From NCBI GenBank assembly GCA_030549495.1, contig JAUIRK010000097.1, positions 186,001 to 250,000 on the forward strand: a DNA stretch of 64,000 nt, given 5' to 3'. Under the pieces are notes generated by a model. That model did no database searches. It worked only from the letters and a program-made list of their open reading frames with translations, and was not told the DNA's origin. Positions 11,613-25,000 of this stretch are shown here, piece after piece. A program made the translations under genes and the position numbers. The DNA is from Nectonema munidae (lineage: Eukaryota > Nematomorpha > Nectonematoida > Nectonematidae). Position 1 is the stretch's first letter; each line of letters starts with the position of its first letter.

Positions 11613-12125
11613 TGTCTTTGAGTATATTTATTACCCATACTATATTTTATATCTTTGAGATTTTGGTACTCGTGCTCTTTTGTATTTTTTTTTTAGGTAA
11701 TTCTTTTCCATATTCCCCTTCCAACCACAATGCATCTCTACATCTAGCATCAATTTTTCGCCAGTTCATCGCTTCTCTATCAGCAATAATTGATATTTGC
11801 TTTCTTCTCTCTTTTTTTACGTATGTATATATATATATATTTTGAAAATTATATGCTTTGTGAACATGTTTGAAAATTGTCTTTCTCCTATATTGATTTT
11901 AAAATTATACGTTTTGGAGTTTTTTTTATCCTATTATATAACTGTTCCTCACTTCTTTTTTTGCCTTTATAATTATTATCTGGATTTTTTCTCCAATTTT
12001 TATATCATTTTTAAGTCCTGTTGTAAATATAAATTTAGTATAGTGTTCCTATTTTTTTTATAGGTGTGACAATAACCTATTTGGTTTGATCCACCATTCT
12101 GTGTTATTATTCTTATTCTTCCCTC

Positions 12126-13074
12126 TTTTTTTTTTTTATTAAAAATAATAATGTATTCCTACTTACTGTCTTAAGATAACATCGTTCATTTCTACCTTAT
12201 TTTTTTCTATTTTAGATGTGTTGTTAATATTTTTTAAATATTTTAAAAAAGTGGTTCGATTCACTTTTCAATGTAAATTTACTTAATTAGTTAAATCTTT
12301 TAATAAATTGCTGTCATATTTAATTTCTGCCCACAATTTAGAGATACCCAGAGACTCGTTTCCCATTGTGCTTGAAAGGGTAAATTACTAATTTTTAGTT
12401 ATCGGTTATTGCATCAAATGGAAGAATATTCTTCCATTTGATGGATATATGATAGCGTTCACGAATTGAACGAAGGATGACTGGATAGAGACTATACATT
12501 ATAACAACTTTTTTTTTACTTCATTTTTACTTTGGCTAAATAATCGATAAAAATTTTCATTATTTTTAAAAAAAATTTAATTTTTAAGGTATATGATGGT
12601 AATATGTAATTGATTATAATAAATACAATTATTTAAGATTGCTGCAAGTTTCATGCTTTTGAAGTTCCTCAAAATAGTGAGTAAAAATTATAAGGGGTTG
12701 TCTTCAGTGTCTAACCTCTTTAGGTTTTGGATGAAAGGTTATATATTTATTAAAAACGTTATTTTAAATTTAAATTTTAAATTATAGTAAAAAATTTTAT
12801 AAACCTTGAGTAAACATTATAAATATGATAAAAATTCATTAGATTTATTTATAAATCTTATTTTTCTAATTTTTACCTGAAAAGTAATAAGTATACAAAC
12901 CAATTACATAACTTTTTTTTTTATAAAATAAAATTTTTTTAACAGCTCATTTGTGCCGAGTTTCTATATACATATCCTCCATTTTGTTCTCCTAGTAAAT
13001 TTTACTTTTAATTTGTTTTAAAGTTTTTTTAAAAATGATTATTTAATTATATATTTTTCGACTAGGACTTCGAT
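12126..13074. other. helicase gene upstream region
   Basis: AT-rich DNA between the LINE end and the helicase start codon. It holds a perfect palindrome (12412-12443). A TTTTTCGACTAG just before the ATG looks like a 3' splice site, so a 5' untranslated exon may lie upstream, but I cannot place it or a promoter. Confidence 0.35.
12412..12443. repeat. 32 bp perfect palindrome
   Basis: CATCAAATGGAAGAAT followed immediately by its exact reverse complement, with no spacer. It lies about 630 bp upstream of the helicase start codon. Confidence 0.85.
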
Positions 13075-16000
13075 ATGACTGATGAAAATGAATTACTAGA
13101 TTACGAGGATGAAGAACAAACCACAAACAATGTTGTTCAAAATAACGAAAATGGTGAAGCCAAAACTAATATCAAAGGAACTTATGTATCTATACATAGT
13201 GCTACATTCAAAGACTTTCTTTTGAAACCTGAATTATTACGTGCTATCCAAGATTGTGGCTTTGAACATCCTTCTGAAGGTTTTTTTATTTACATGTTAT
13301 TTTAACCCTTTCGTGACTAGTGTATCTATCTTCGTCTGCTTTTTCAAATAGTTTTGTATATGATTTTTCGGATCAAGTGTAGAATTTGACTCCAGAAAAT
13401 TATCTTGAGTTTGTTTTTATGTCTAATTTTAAACCCATCAAAAATTAGTTTTAGAGCAAGTATTAGTAAAACAGGTAGAGTGGCTTAATTTTAAAGTTAG
13501 TATTAACAAAATTTGATTTTAATTTTAAGAGTTAATATTAACAAAACCTGATTTTAATTTTAAAGTTAGTATTATATACATTACGTGTAAATGATTATAA
13601 TCAATAAAAAATTTTTTTTATTGAGCATGAAAAATTTTTAAATTGAAAATACATATATATTGATTAATCAATTTGAAAACATTATCAAATTTGATATTGT
13701 TAAATTTGCGAGCATAAATTTCCAAAAGCGGTTTCCCCATATCTATCTCCAAATCATTTCGAATATGTATGTTTCTAACTTTTTCTACATCCTTTTATCT
13801 TTTAAACTATCTTTTTTTCTTCCCCAATAAGATTTTATCGATTGTGTGTGAACCCCCGTGTTCTTATCAAAAAAATTCAGAGAATGATTTACAGTATTAT
13901 GATTTATGTTCATTTTTACTTGTTTTTTCGAATAAGATCACTGATCAGAATGGATTGTAGTTCCTGGTCTTACGACTTTTTGAATAATTGGCAAAAGTGT
14001 GTTGGCTGTTCTGTCTTACTATCTCCATATATCCAACAGAAGGATGAAAAGAGGTATCAACCAGAGCAAAAATCCATATAGCTTTTTCTGGAGCTCTTCC
14101 TTTATGAAATTTAACCTTGTGCGAAAAGCATGACTCATCAATTTAAACAATTTTTCCTGGCCCTCCTAGTTTAATGGGATTTTTAACCATATGATTTTTA
14201 CAAATTTCTCTTAAAAAACTAAACAATAAATACATGACATGTAGCCACTGACTTAATTTTAAATTTGATTTGGCAAAAAAAGAATTTTGCCTAATAGGAT
14301 GTTTTATATTTTTCACTATTTTTATTATTACATTTCCATTAATATCCATCTTTTGTTGAAGTTCTTTCATTCGAATTCATTTCATTTGGTTGAACAAAAG
14401 ATTTTTTGCTTCAAAAAGTTTATAATTTGTATATTGTCACTTTCATTAATTATATTTTCAACAGAAATGCAAAAATTATTCATATCAATTTGATGTTTCA
14501 TTTTAAAGTACTTGTGAGCAGAAGAAAAACTTTGTTCTAATTTTAAAATCAAAATCTATCAAGATCAAAAAAAGCCTTTAAATCGTCTGCTTAATTTTCA
14601 TTAGATAAGTTAGGAAAAATCTATGTTCAACAAGAAATAAAAAACTAAAAAAACTCGACTTTTCGAGAGAAATTTCGGAAATTACGATCAAGTGTAGAAT
14701 CTGACTCAAAACTTTCTGGAGTCAGATTTTACACTTGATCCGAATTTTCTGCTTTTTAATAAATATCTGATTTTTCTGGTCACGAAAGGGTTAAGTTGTA
14801 TTTAAATATTTTATGGTTTTTATTCAATTTTTTAGCTAATTTCGGTATCTGGTCCAGTACTTTTTTTCGGTCTTTCCAATTTTGCGGCTCTGATAATACA
14901 ATAAATCTAATATCTACTAATAATTTCCTCTTTAAATACTCACATATCATATGGGTTTTTGAGACTAAATTATTTCACCCTTTATGTTGTGTGCAAGAAT
15001 CGTAGTATATCTTAGGAATGTCGTTTTTCATGATGTTAATTTGATAAAGATTATCTCTTATAATGTATCTTATATTTGCGTTTTTTGGCAACTTTTAAAA
15101 ATGTTTTGGAACTGATATTATTAGTATATTCGAAAAGACTCGGTAAAATAATCAGATTTCTTTTTCTTCGATGCAGCATCTTGTTTCTTTTATTTGTGAA
15201 AATTCTTTTAAGTGTTGAAAATGACATTTTACACGGAGCTGTACTTATTCCATACAAGTTATACAGGTTCGGTAGTTCTTCCATATTTCAAAATATCCAA
15301 AAATTCATGATAAATACAAGTTGAAAATTCCTTTAATAAATTTTTTTCCCACTAGAAGCTCACTTTGAAAAATTTAATACAAGTTAATCTTGGTGTGGTC
15401 TATCAAAGCCCTCAGAGATTATTCCATTTGGAGGAAATTCTTATTTGAGGGTGATAAAGAAATGATATATTTTATCAGAAGAATTTTTTGTAAAAATAAT
15501 CAATTTTATTATTTGGGTAAACATTTTTTACATACGCTTACTAAACACGTGGCACAAATATAAGTCTAACAGCTTATCTTATTTTTTTCTTCTTTATTTC
15601 TTTATTTTTTTTTCTCTTCTTGATTCAAGTTTGAAGATCTTAACATGCTATAAGCGAAACAGATTTCCCTTTCTATTTTTGCTTTCTTCATAATGCTTTC
15701 TTTCGAGACTTAATAATGATGTAGGAATTAGGATATGCCATATCAATCAAATTTTTTTGATTAATAAAAGTTAATTTTGTTTCTTGTGACTAGGCCAGTG
15801 GTTTTTTCTCTTGCTTATTTGGGGGTGGGCCGTTCATAGCTATTCGACAAAAGAAAAGCTTATTCTCAGGAGTAATAATGATATATCAAAACTGGTCAAA
15901 TGGGGACCCATTGAAAATAAGCGGTTTTACCCTTCTATAAACAATTATACCGACTTTGGATAATGTAAATTGTAAAGGGATCGATATATTCAGATGACTG

Positions 16001-19000
16001 TTCTTTTAAGGTGACCGCTAAGACGTTTTACTGTAATGAATAATGATGATATTACTATAATGTGATAACTTTTCTGAGGTAGAATTGCCCATGAAAAACA
16101 AATATCACGGTGGACCTTTTAAAAACCACTGGACCAGGCTCTAGTTTATTTCGTCTAATCCTTTACAACCAACTTTATAAAGGGATTATTAGGTTCTTCG
16201 CAGAAACCTCTCTTGTGTAATTGTTTTAATCAACAACATATTTTTCTTTATAAACTAGGGAAATTGATTTAAAAATCAACTAATAGTTCTAAAGTAGATT
16301 TATGGTGGACTGGACATATAATTAGAAAGAGTCTTATGCAAAATGAGCCTACCTCTGCTTCATATTTCTATTTAGTCCAACATCAGTGTATTCCGCAGGC
16401 AATCCTTGGGATGGATGTAATATGTCAAGCAAAATCTGGAATGGGTAAAACTGCCGTTTTTGTGTTAGCCACGCTGCAACAAATTCATCCCATTGATGGC
16501 CAAGTAAACTTGAAATAATTGTTTTTCATTTATCTTAAAACTATTTCTTAAGGTCTCTGTCCTAGTCATGTGCCATACCCGTGAATTAGCTTTTCAGATA
16601 AGTAAAGAATATGAACGATTCACCAAGTACATGGCCAAAATTCGTGTCTCGGTTTTCTTTGGTGGTCTTCCTTTTGCTAATGATGTCCAACTTTTAAAAA
16701 CAAACACGCCTCATATTGTTGTTGGCACACCTGGAAGAATCTTGGCTTTAGTTAAAAGCAAAGATCTCAATCTTAAGACGATTAAACACTTTATCCTTGA
16801 TGAATGCGACCGAATGCTTGATGCTCTAGGTAAAATATATCATAAGTGTACCTTATTGTATTTTCATGCTGAGAATATTCCAGATATGCGTAAAGATGTC
16901 CAAGACATATTCCGTATGACTCCCCACTCTAAACAAGTCATGATGTTTTCTGCTACTTTGAAGAAAGAAATTAGATCTACATGCAAAATGTTTATGCAAG
17001 ATGTATGCTATAACTTATATGAAACCTTGTCCTTCAATGAAATTCTACTTACATTTGTCTTTCACGTGTTTGCAATTTTGGTTCCTATTTGTCTGTTTAA
17101 ACCAATTCTTGTTCTATCAAAGTTTGGGAGAAACAAAACTTCTTTAAAATCTTTTACTGCGAATATTTTTTACAATCTTATCAGCCATCACTTTCATTCT
17201 CTGCCATAAAATTTGCCACTTTTACCGTTGGATCATCTGTGTGTATCGATCACAGGCGAAGTTTGCCAGTTGCAAGGTTAGACATGTACAAAAGGACCAA
17301 GAATCGTTTGTGCATTGATTTCTGTTCCATGCGCTTGATTATTGAGATCTGTTGTCTTTCACGGCATCCGCGCACACATCCAACAAAATCACTTCCAAAC
17401 AACAACGATTTACTTTATAAAGGATTAGTATATTTTGTTATTAATGTATTTTTATGCGATCCTATATACAAATGTGTGTACACAATTTCTTAAGTATGCC
17501 CATTTAATGATCGGAAATTTTAGTGCTGGTAAAAATAAGGTATACTGTCTTTACTTTAAGTGCGTCCTTCTTCATTTTAAGTATATTTTGTTTTCTAAAC
17601 TAAAAATGGGAAAACACGGGTATTCGCTGTGATTCCATTACACTGCCATACTCGACTTCATAAAAATTAAGATCGCCTTCTTTTGTAACTACTTTTCTTT
17701 CTTTTAATAAAAATCTCGTTGAGTTAGATATTGCCTGATTTTTATGGACATTAATGGGTTAAGTATATACCCTTCACTTGATAATTTTTATTTTTCCAGA
17801 AGCACTTATTAAGTCCTCTTTGTGCATTTCTTAAATTTATTTTCTTTGAATAAAACAAAAACTTTTTGATTTGGTATTACAAGCTTATAGCATCATTACA
17901 TTAATGCCTAATCCTTTTTTAGAAGAAAATATTACTGAATATATAAATCACGTCTTTTTCTTTATATTCTTGTATGAAAAATTGTTTGAAGTTGAAATAT
18001 ACCATGTCTCTGAAAATTTATAAAAAATGACCTCCCAATAAAGACTTCTTAATTGCTTAATTTGTAAAATAAATAAAACTAATGATAATTGTTGTAATTG
18101 TGATCTATTTGAATCCGGATATTGTTTTATATTTGTACTTGATGCTTCTAATAAATTTGCCTTTTTAAATTTTCATCGAATAATCCAACTTTAGGGTAAT
18201 TGGGTTTTTTGTACTAAAAATTTTAAAGAAATATTTTTTTATTTTCAAAAAATGACTGAAGAATTCAATATTTTATAAAATAATCATGGATTAACCTTTG
18301 CTTATCTGATATTCTTTTACCAATTAAGATCAATTGATGGAATATACTCTGTTTCTTGTCACAAATGCTCTCAACGACCATAATTTATGTGTTTATAAGT
18401 GAATCCCACACAATATTTTATGCAAGATGTAAAAACGATATGAAAGGAATTTCTTTTTTGCCAACTTTGGCTGGTTTAATCGGCACTAAAATGTTGCACT
18501 ACAAAACCCATGATCCTGCTGTTAACACAGAAATTGTAATTCTAAAGGCGCGTTACAAGAATTCCTTAAAAATAATGAATAACCCCACTATTTTTTTACG
18601 CAAAATAGTCGTTGTATAAAACTGCAATTCTACTCTAATATCCTAAATCCAGCTTCTATATTTTTCAAATCGAAGAAGCTATTAAAAAAGTTACTTCTTC
18701 TCTATCAATAATTGATTTGAGTAATGTTGAAAAGTATAAAATATAAATGATTTATTATAAATGGAATTTTTTTGTATTAATTGAATTAATTTTTGAAAAT
18801 ATAAAAATAAAAGGATTCTGATAAGAAGTAAACGTTAAATTTAACATTGATCAAACAAAAGTTAAAAAGACGTACTTGAAAAGTAGAACACTAAAATAAA
18901 AGATACATTTAAAGTGAGAAAGGACGCGTTTAAAGTAAAAATGGTTTACATCAAGTGCGAAAGCTGATAAAGATAAAATTTCCCCATTTGTGTCTGTTAG

Positions 19001-22000
19001 GATGACATATCCTCCTTGTTTGACTTGAAGTTACCAGCTTTAAAATTTCGTTTTTATATCTTTTATTGTCCGTAACACTTTACGTCATAATTTCCTATTT
19101 TTGATCTTTCTACACATGGTAATTCAATATCCTAGGAATTTTTTTATCATTAAATAAAAAAATCTAAATTTTGTATGTTTGCAATATTTTTGAAAATTAT
19201 GACCCCCTTACTTATTTGAATTTATTCAATTGGTGATATTCTAAAAAATACAACCGGCGCTTATGAAATTTCGTATTTTCAAACGTAAAAGCGTATCGGA
19301 ATAAAAGAATACGTTATTTAAAAAACGTATCCAAATTTTGAAAAGATCATAATGATTTGTTTGATGTTTGATACTTTGCGAGTAAATACCTCCAATATTC
19401 TTTAGTACAATCTCTGCATATTAATATTATGTTTTCTATTTTTTTATATATATTTTTCATTTAATGAGATGATTAAGGAAATTAATTTGAAATTATTTAT
19501 AACTTCAACTTCGATATATAATGTCTACGGTGAAATAACAAATTCATGTAAAATTAGATAAATGTATAACTTAAAACGTATTGCATTTATGAAAAATTGT
19601 TAATTTCAAAATGTCGACAGTTTGAATTCATATCTTTTTCTTGCATATAAATTTGATTTTATACAGAGTTTTTCGACCTTCGTTGGTGCATTCAATTATT
19701 TTAGGTTAAAAAAATAAATAAAACTTAAAAGTCAATAATGAATTTGTTAGCAATCAATATGCTGATGTTTTGCTGACTTGTTCAAGTAGAAAAGCATATT
19801 GAACAAAAAAAAATTTTTTCAAGTAGAAAAGCCATTGCAACAACAGCACTGGTAATTTCCAAGAAAGCTCTGCTGGTGCGCTCCTTCAACTCACTTTCAT
19901 TGATGCACTCTTGCCTAGTGACCAGATTCTTCCATTTGCTGAAGCAGTTCTACATTTGATTGAGAAATAGGCCATATGCGCTTAGGTACAACACATCAAG
20001 TCCATCAAAAGAGAATTTTCGATATCGAGGAATTGCTGCACTGTCCATTTATTAACACAGGAGTGTCAACATGCAACTCATGGCATTCAATTTTAGATCG
20101 TAAAGAGAAATCTGAAATTGGCGGCCGTTAATGGCACAATCGCGTATCTTATGGTACAACAGGCCATTTCTGTTATTGCAGCTATCAGAAATGTTTCTGC
20201 TTCTAGCTAATGGGACAGAGGTGGCAGCACGAGTTCCTGCCCGTGATCTCCCTCTTTTCGGCCTTGAGCAGAATTTGAAGCCAACCTCATCTAAAAACAG
20301 AATGGATTCAAAAGGTTTACATTGCTCTATAACACGAAACTCTCCTGCAATTTGAAGCGATTTTCAATTGTGTACTAGGAGTGTTGTCAGAACACTTTTT
20401 ACCTAATGAAAGCTGCGCAGACATCTGTCGATGCACACATTTGAAACTGTCATTCCAAATTTTTCTTTGAGGATTAGCAGACAATTTTCCTCGCCCTCCT
20501 ATATTAAGATGGTTTCCTTCTTTTTTGGCTGCCTCCTCCTAGCCAGTGGATTAGAACTTAGCAACAATTGCTGCCACAGTCGTTCTTGAAAGTCCAAGAA
20601 TTTAAATTGTGCTGTTTCCAGTACCTTCTAAGGCAAGGCTTATTGCACGCCTCCTTAGATCAAGAGACACTGGCGTTCAGGTGATTGTTTTCTGGGGTGC
20701 CTGCCTCTCTCCATTCGTTTTATGTGCTTGTGGAATCTCCTCTCCACTATTCTGCCTCTACTTCATCTAATTATGATCCGCCTTATTTGAGTGACGCGAG
20801 TAAAGCAAGTGCTTTGCATAATAGTTGCAACGACGACGTAATGATCAAAAAACGTGGTGAACAAATATACCACACCACCTTACTGTCTGTAATATATATT
20901 ATCACTGGTTTGAACTTGATACTCACACGTTCGATAAAAATAGACGTACCACAAAAGATCGAGATCATACCGAACTTAGATATTCTTGTAGTTTAGTTTT
21001 TTTCGTAAGTAATTTCGGGTCGTATTTTTTTTTACAAAAAGCTACCATACCGTACTTTCGAAATGTAATGTAGCGTATGCTATCACTGAGTATGTGCTAA
21101 CATTTCTATATTATAAGGAATAAAATGTATACTATATGAATTTAAACGTCTATTCACATAAAATTTCTTAAAACTTTTTCATACAGGAATAAGTTGTAAT
21201 GTTGTTTTCATAATCAATGAAATCAGGTATGAAAAAATGGAATATTAACATTTCGAAAAAATTTGATGAAAGTCCTTATTTAAATTTTTTTGTGTGTATA
21301 CGATCATGGCTCTAATGTACTAAAAATTCTAGCTTATAGTAAATTTTAAAACAATTCTATACTTCATTTTAATACCTTTGATACATCCGGCATGTTTTGG
21401 AGACGATTTCTTGATTTGAATGCATGACAATTAGTAAATATCGCCTTTTGCTGGGATCAAATGTGCTGAAACATTCATTTAAACATTTGAAATCATTATT
21501 AAGTTGTGTAGAAAGATTAAAAATAGGAAATATTTTACTTTTATATTATAATGTCTTTAGATTTCATTCAACGCTCGTTTTCATTTTAATTGTCATTGCT
21601 CTTTTAAGCCATTAGAAATATATGTTGATGACGAGTCGAAGCTAACACTTCATGGATTATGTCAGCATTATTGTAAGCTTAAGGAAAGCGAAAAAAATCG
21701 TAAATTGCTCGAACTTCTCGATTCTCTAGAATTCAATCAAGTATTTAGCGACAAGAAAGATTTGTATGTTGAATTTTTAATTTGGAAAATATTTCTCTAA
21801 GGTTGTCATTTTTTTGAAATCTATTCAACGATGCATCGCTCTATCTGAACTTTTGAATGAACAAAAATTTCCTACCATCGCAATTCATAGAGCTTTACCG
21901 CAGGCTGAAAGGTAATTTTATTTCTAGTACTTCCTCCTACTACACTGAAAATTTTGTGACCCATAAATTCCACCCCTGTAAATCTCACGAAACTTCCACC

Positions 22001-25000
22001 ACATTAATTTTCCATTTCAGGTAATTTCCGCTTACCGGAAAACTGCTCCAGATTTTTTTTAAAAAATATGATTAATATTAGAGTAGAATCAATCTTTCAC
22101 ATCGCCAATAAGTTCTTGTTCTCTTCACATTGTCTTTGTGCGTCTCATTTATGTAATTTTCACTGTCAATCATTTTATTTTTTTCTTTCAGTCAGTAAAG
22201 AGATTTATGAAAGAGGAGACATGGGTGGTGCAAAAGAATAATATATTTAAATATATCAATTTGAATGATATAAAAGGAGGCAGGCAACTAGAGCCAATAG
22301 AAAATTAAATCTTATTTCCGGTTTTTTGAATATTCATCCGGTTATTATTTTAAGGAATATCATTTGAATTGTGCGGGTTTCACTTTAATTTTTTTTTGAG
22401 AAAATAACGACTGTTTAACTTTTTATAGCAAGCAATAGTGGGGTGAATTATTCGGAGATGGAAATTTGAGGGTGGAATTTTAACGGCAGTAGGAGTATTA
22501 TTAAAATTGCATTATTTGAATTTTGGTTGTTTTATGATCTGCGCCATTCGTTTCTAAGCTTTTCCAGCACATTACCCGAATTTATTTTTCGTTAAGTCAA
22601 CCAGTCCACCCTCCACCAATATCTATATAAAAAAAATTTCTGCACTCGCAAATAATTGAAGTTTCTATGGGTTTGTATGAGCGTTCAAGGCTGGCACTAA
22701 GCAACTATATTAAAGTAAAAATAGAATATTTCATCTACCTCACACATTCATTTGCACAACGATTTTGAAACGATTGTAATTTTCACAGGGTTGGATCAGA
22801 TACGTTCGTATTTGTAAATCTTAAGTTGGTGTATTTTTATTGTGTAAAATGTAATGATAAATAAACACGACTATGCCATATGATATCATACATGAAAGAT
22901 AAAAGCAACTCAGAACACACCGCGGAGAATTTCCTTTTCTCAGTGAATGCCAACTATTGTGTATATCGAATTTATTGAAATGATGAATATGTTTATATGT
23001 CAATTTGATACGCCGAGCTATATGACGATATAGAAGTATTTGTATTTGATCCAAGCCAGGTACGACAGCCCTCTTTCCTGCTTACGGGTCTGTATATATG
23101 TAAGGATTAATCGACTACGTGTCATCGCACCCACTTCTATAATTTTAGATGAGAGTTTCTGAACAGGATGGAATACTTTTGCAATAATATATTTAATATT
23201 TATTAGGCTTGGTTTTTTAGAATTTTGTGTTTAACTGGAACATTTTTAGTCGCAAGTTATTTTGATGTTGAAGAAATCCAAATATAAAAGGTTCACCAGC
23301 GAAGAAAAAGATTTTTGATGTTCAAGTATATTTAGATTAAACATCAATGCCAACAGAAGGATCTTTATTTAATACTAATGATGAAGAAGTATTTGATTCA
23401 TCTGGGAATGATGAATTCTCCTTTCTCAACAGATTAACAAAGTATACGCCTTCACTCTGCTTTGCAAAGGTTTGAGGAAGTTGATCGCTCGCAGAATATT
23501 TTAGAGATGCTTAAATAATTTACTTTATTTCATATTTCAATGGAAGATGCAATGTTGGGATATAGGTTGCTTTTATCTTCTCAAGACAAAGTAAATTCAA
23601 TGTATTTGCCTCACTTTTGTTAGATCCAGTATAAAAATCGTAAACTTAAAACACCAGTTACAAAATCTAAGTATTGCATTTGAAAAGTCTTGTTTGTTTG
23701 GATTTGCGGAAGATGATTATGAAATTTAAAGGCGTATTCGCCAGATTATTATTTTTATAAAATAATATGGATAGAAGTTCAAATTATTAAAATTAGACAT
23801 ACAAGGTCTCTTCAAGTATTTTCCAAATTTAAAGTTAACATGATTTAGTTTAAATCTGCTGCCTTTCATCTTTGGAAGTGTAAACAACAATTTTTACAAG
23901 ATTTTTACTTATATTTTGAGTTTAGGTTCGCTTACTTTTTTAAGACTTTCCCGTTACAAGCAATTCAAAGATTTTCAAAAGAGGATTATGGTTGCAACAG
24001 ATTTATTTGGTCGTGGAATCGATATCGAACGTGTTAATATTGTTATCAATTATGATATGCCTGAAGACTCAGATATGTATTTACATAGAGTAACACTTTT
24101 TTCGTATACTTCTTAACTCATTTACGACCGAACAAAGCAGAGACAACTTCATTTCATTTCATTGAAAGTAAAAGTTCGTGTCTTCGTTCTTGTCCTTTAT
24201 TGAGAGAATCATACATTCTGATTCAGAACATGAATTGATTCACCAAAGGGTGTTATGTTTATTTGCAACTGTGAGATTACAGAACCTTTTAAGTAAGTTA
24301 GTTGAAACCAAGTAAAATCGAAATTTAACGATAGAATAACGGATAAGCACAAGCTAGTTAAAAAACGAAGTTTTACCTAAAAAACTAAAATGAAGGTTCA
24401 AAGGGTCCAAAAACACTTTGTGACTGAAAGACAAAATAATTTTTCCTTTAGCAGGTTAAACATTATATGCTTGAAATTCCCTTTGGCTGGAATTCCTAGT
24501 CTTAAAACCAGCGTTGTCATTTTATCCACCAAATGTTAAAAATGTTTACCTTAAAAACTCTATTAGTTTTTTTGCGTTTCCTTCTTTGTTTGATAACACA
24601 TTCGGTACCACATGGTTTTTCTATGTTCCCTGCTCAATTGCAGATCCTGATGGATCATTTTCGCATATTTGGAGCACCTCGAGAAAGTGACTTTCAACAG
24701 AAAAATAAGAAAAATGGTAAAATATTTTTTCGTTTTATGGATGCATGCAGTTCTTCCGCCAAGAATAGGCAATCACCGAATTTTGCCCTCGATCGGGTCA
24801 TATGTCATATCTTGCCTATTTCTGATATCCTACATTTGAATTTAGCTAAAATCAGTTACATCTTCTTTTATAGGAAATCGTGTTTTCTAGATAGTCTAAA
24901 AAATGAGTGGTAACTTTAAATCAAATGTTTTTACGAAAATACTGAATGCGTTTCATAAATAAACTTATGAAAATATATGCCATTTTCTAGTAAAAATACT

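Larger units (their letters stand above)
8246..12125 (+). mobile_element. 5'-truncated but otherwise young jockey/CR1-like LINE
   Basis: This non-LTR retrotransposon copy carries the tail of ORF1 (8257-8517), a complete APE-RT ORF2 interrupted only by a 241 bp insertion, and a T-rich 3' region ending near 12110 in TTATTATTCTTATTCTTCC-like repeats. ORF1 is cut off by a stop at 8245-8247, so the copy is 5'-truncated or decayed there. The clade is uncertain: the domains fit the jockey/CR1/L2/Daphne group. Confidence 0.78.

Noticed and set aside
16336-16518. ATG at 16336 as an alternative helicase start
   Set aside because: Residues before QHQCIPQ do not match the family and an AG acceptor at 16374-16375 joins cleanly in phase to exon 1.
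17003-17500. Antisense coding fragment ([20 protein letters not shown] on the minus strand)
   Set aside because: Looks somewhat protein-like but has stops and no recognisable family; left as intron sequence.
18356-18619. 87-codon frame in helicase intron 4 as a nested gene
   Set aside because: No recognised domain; composition like surrounding intron.
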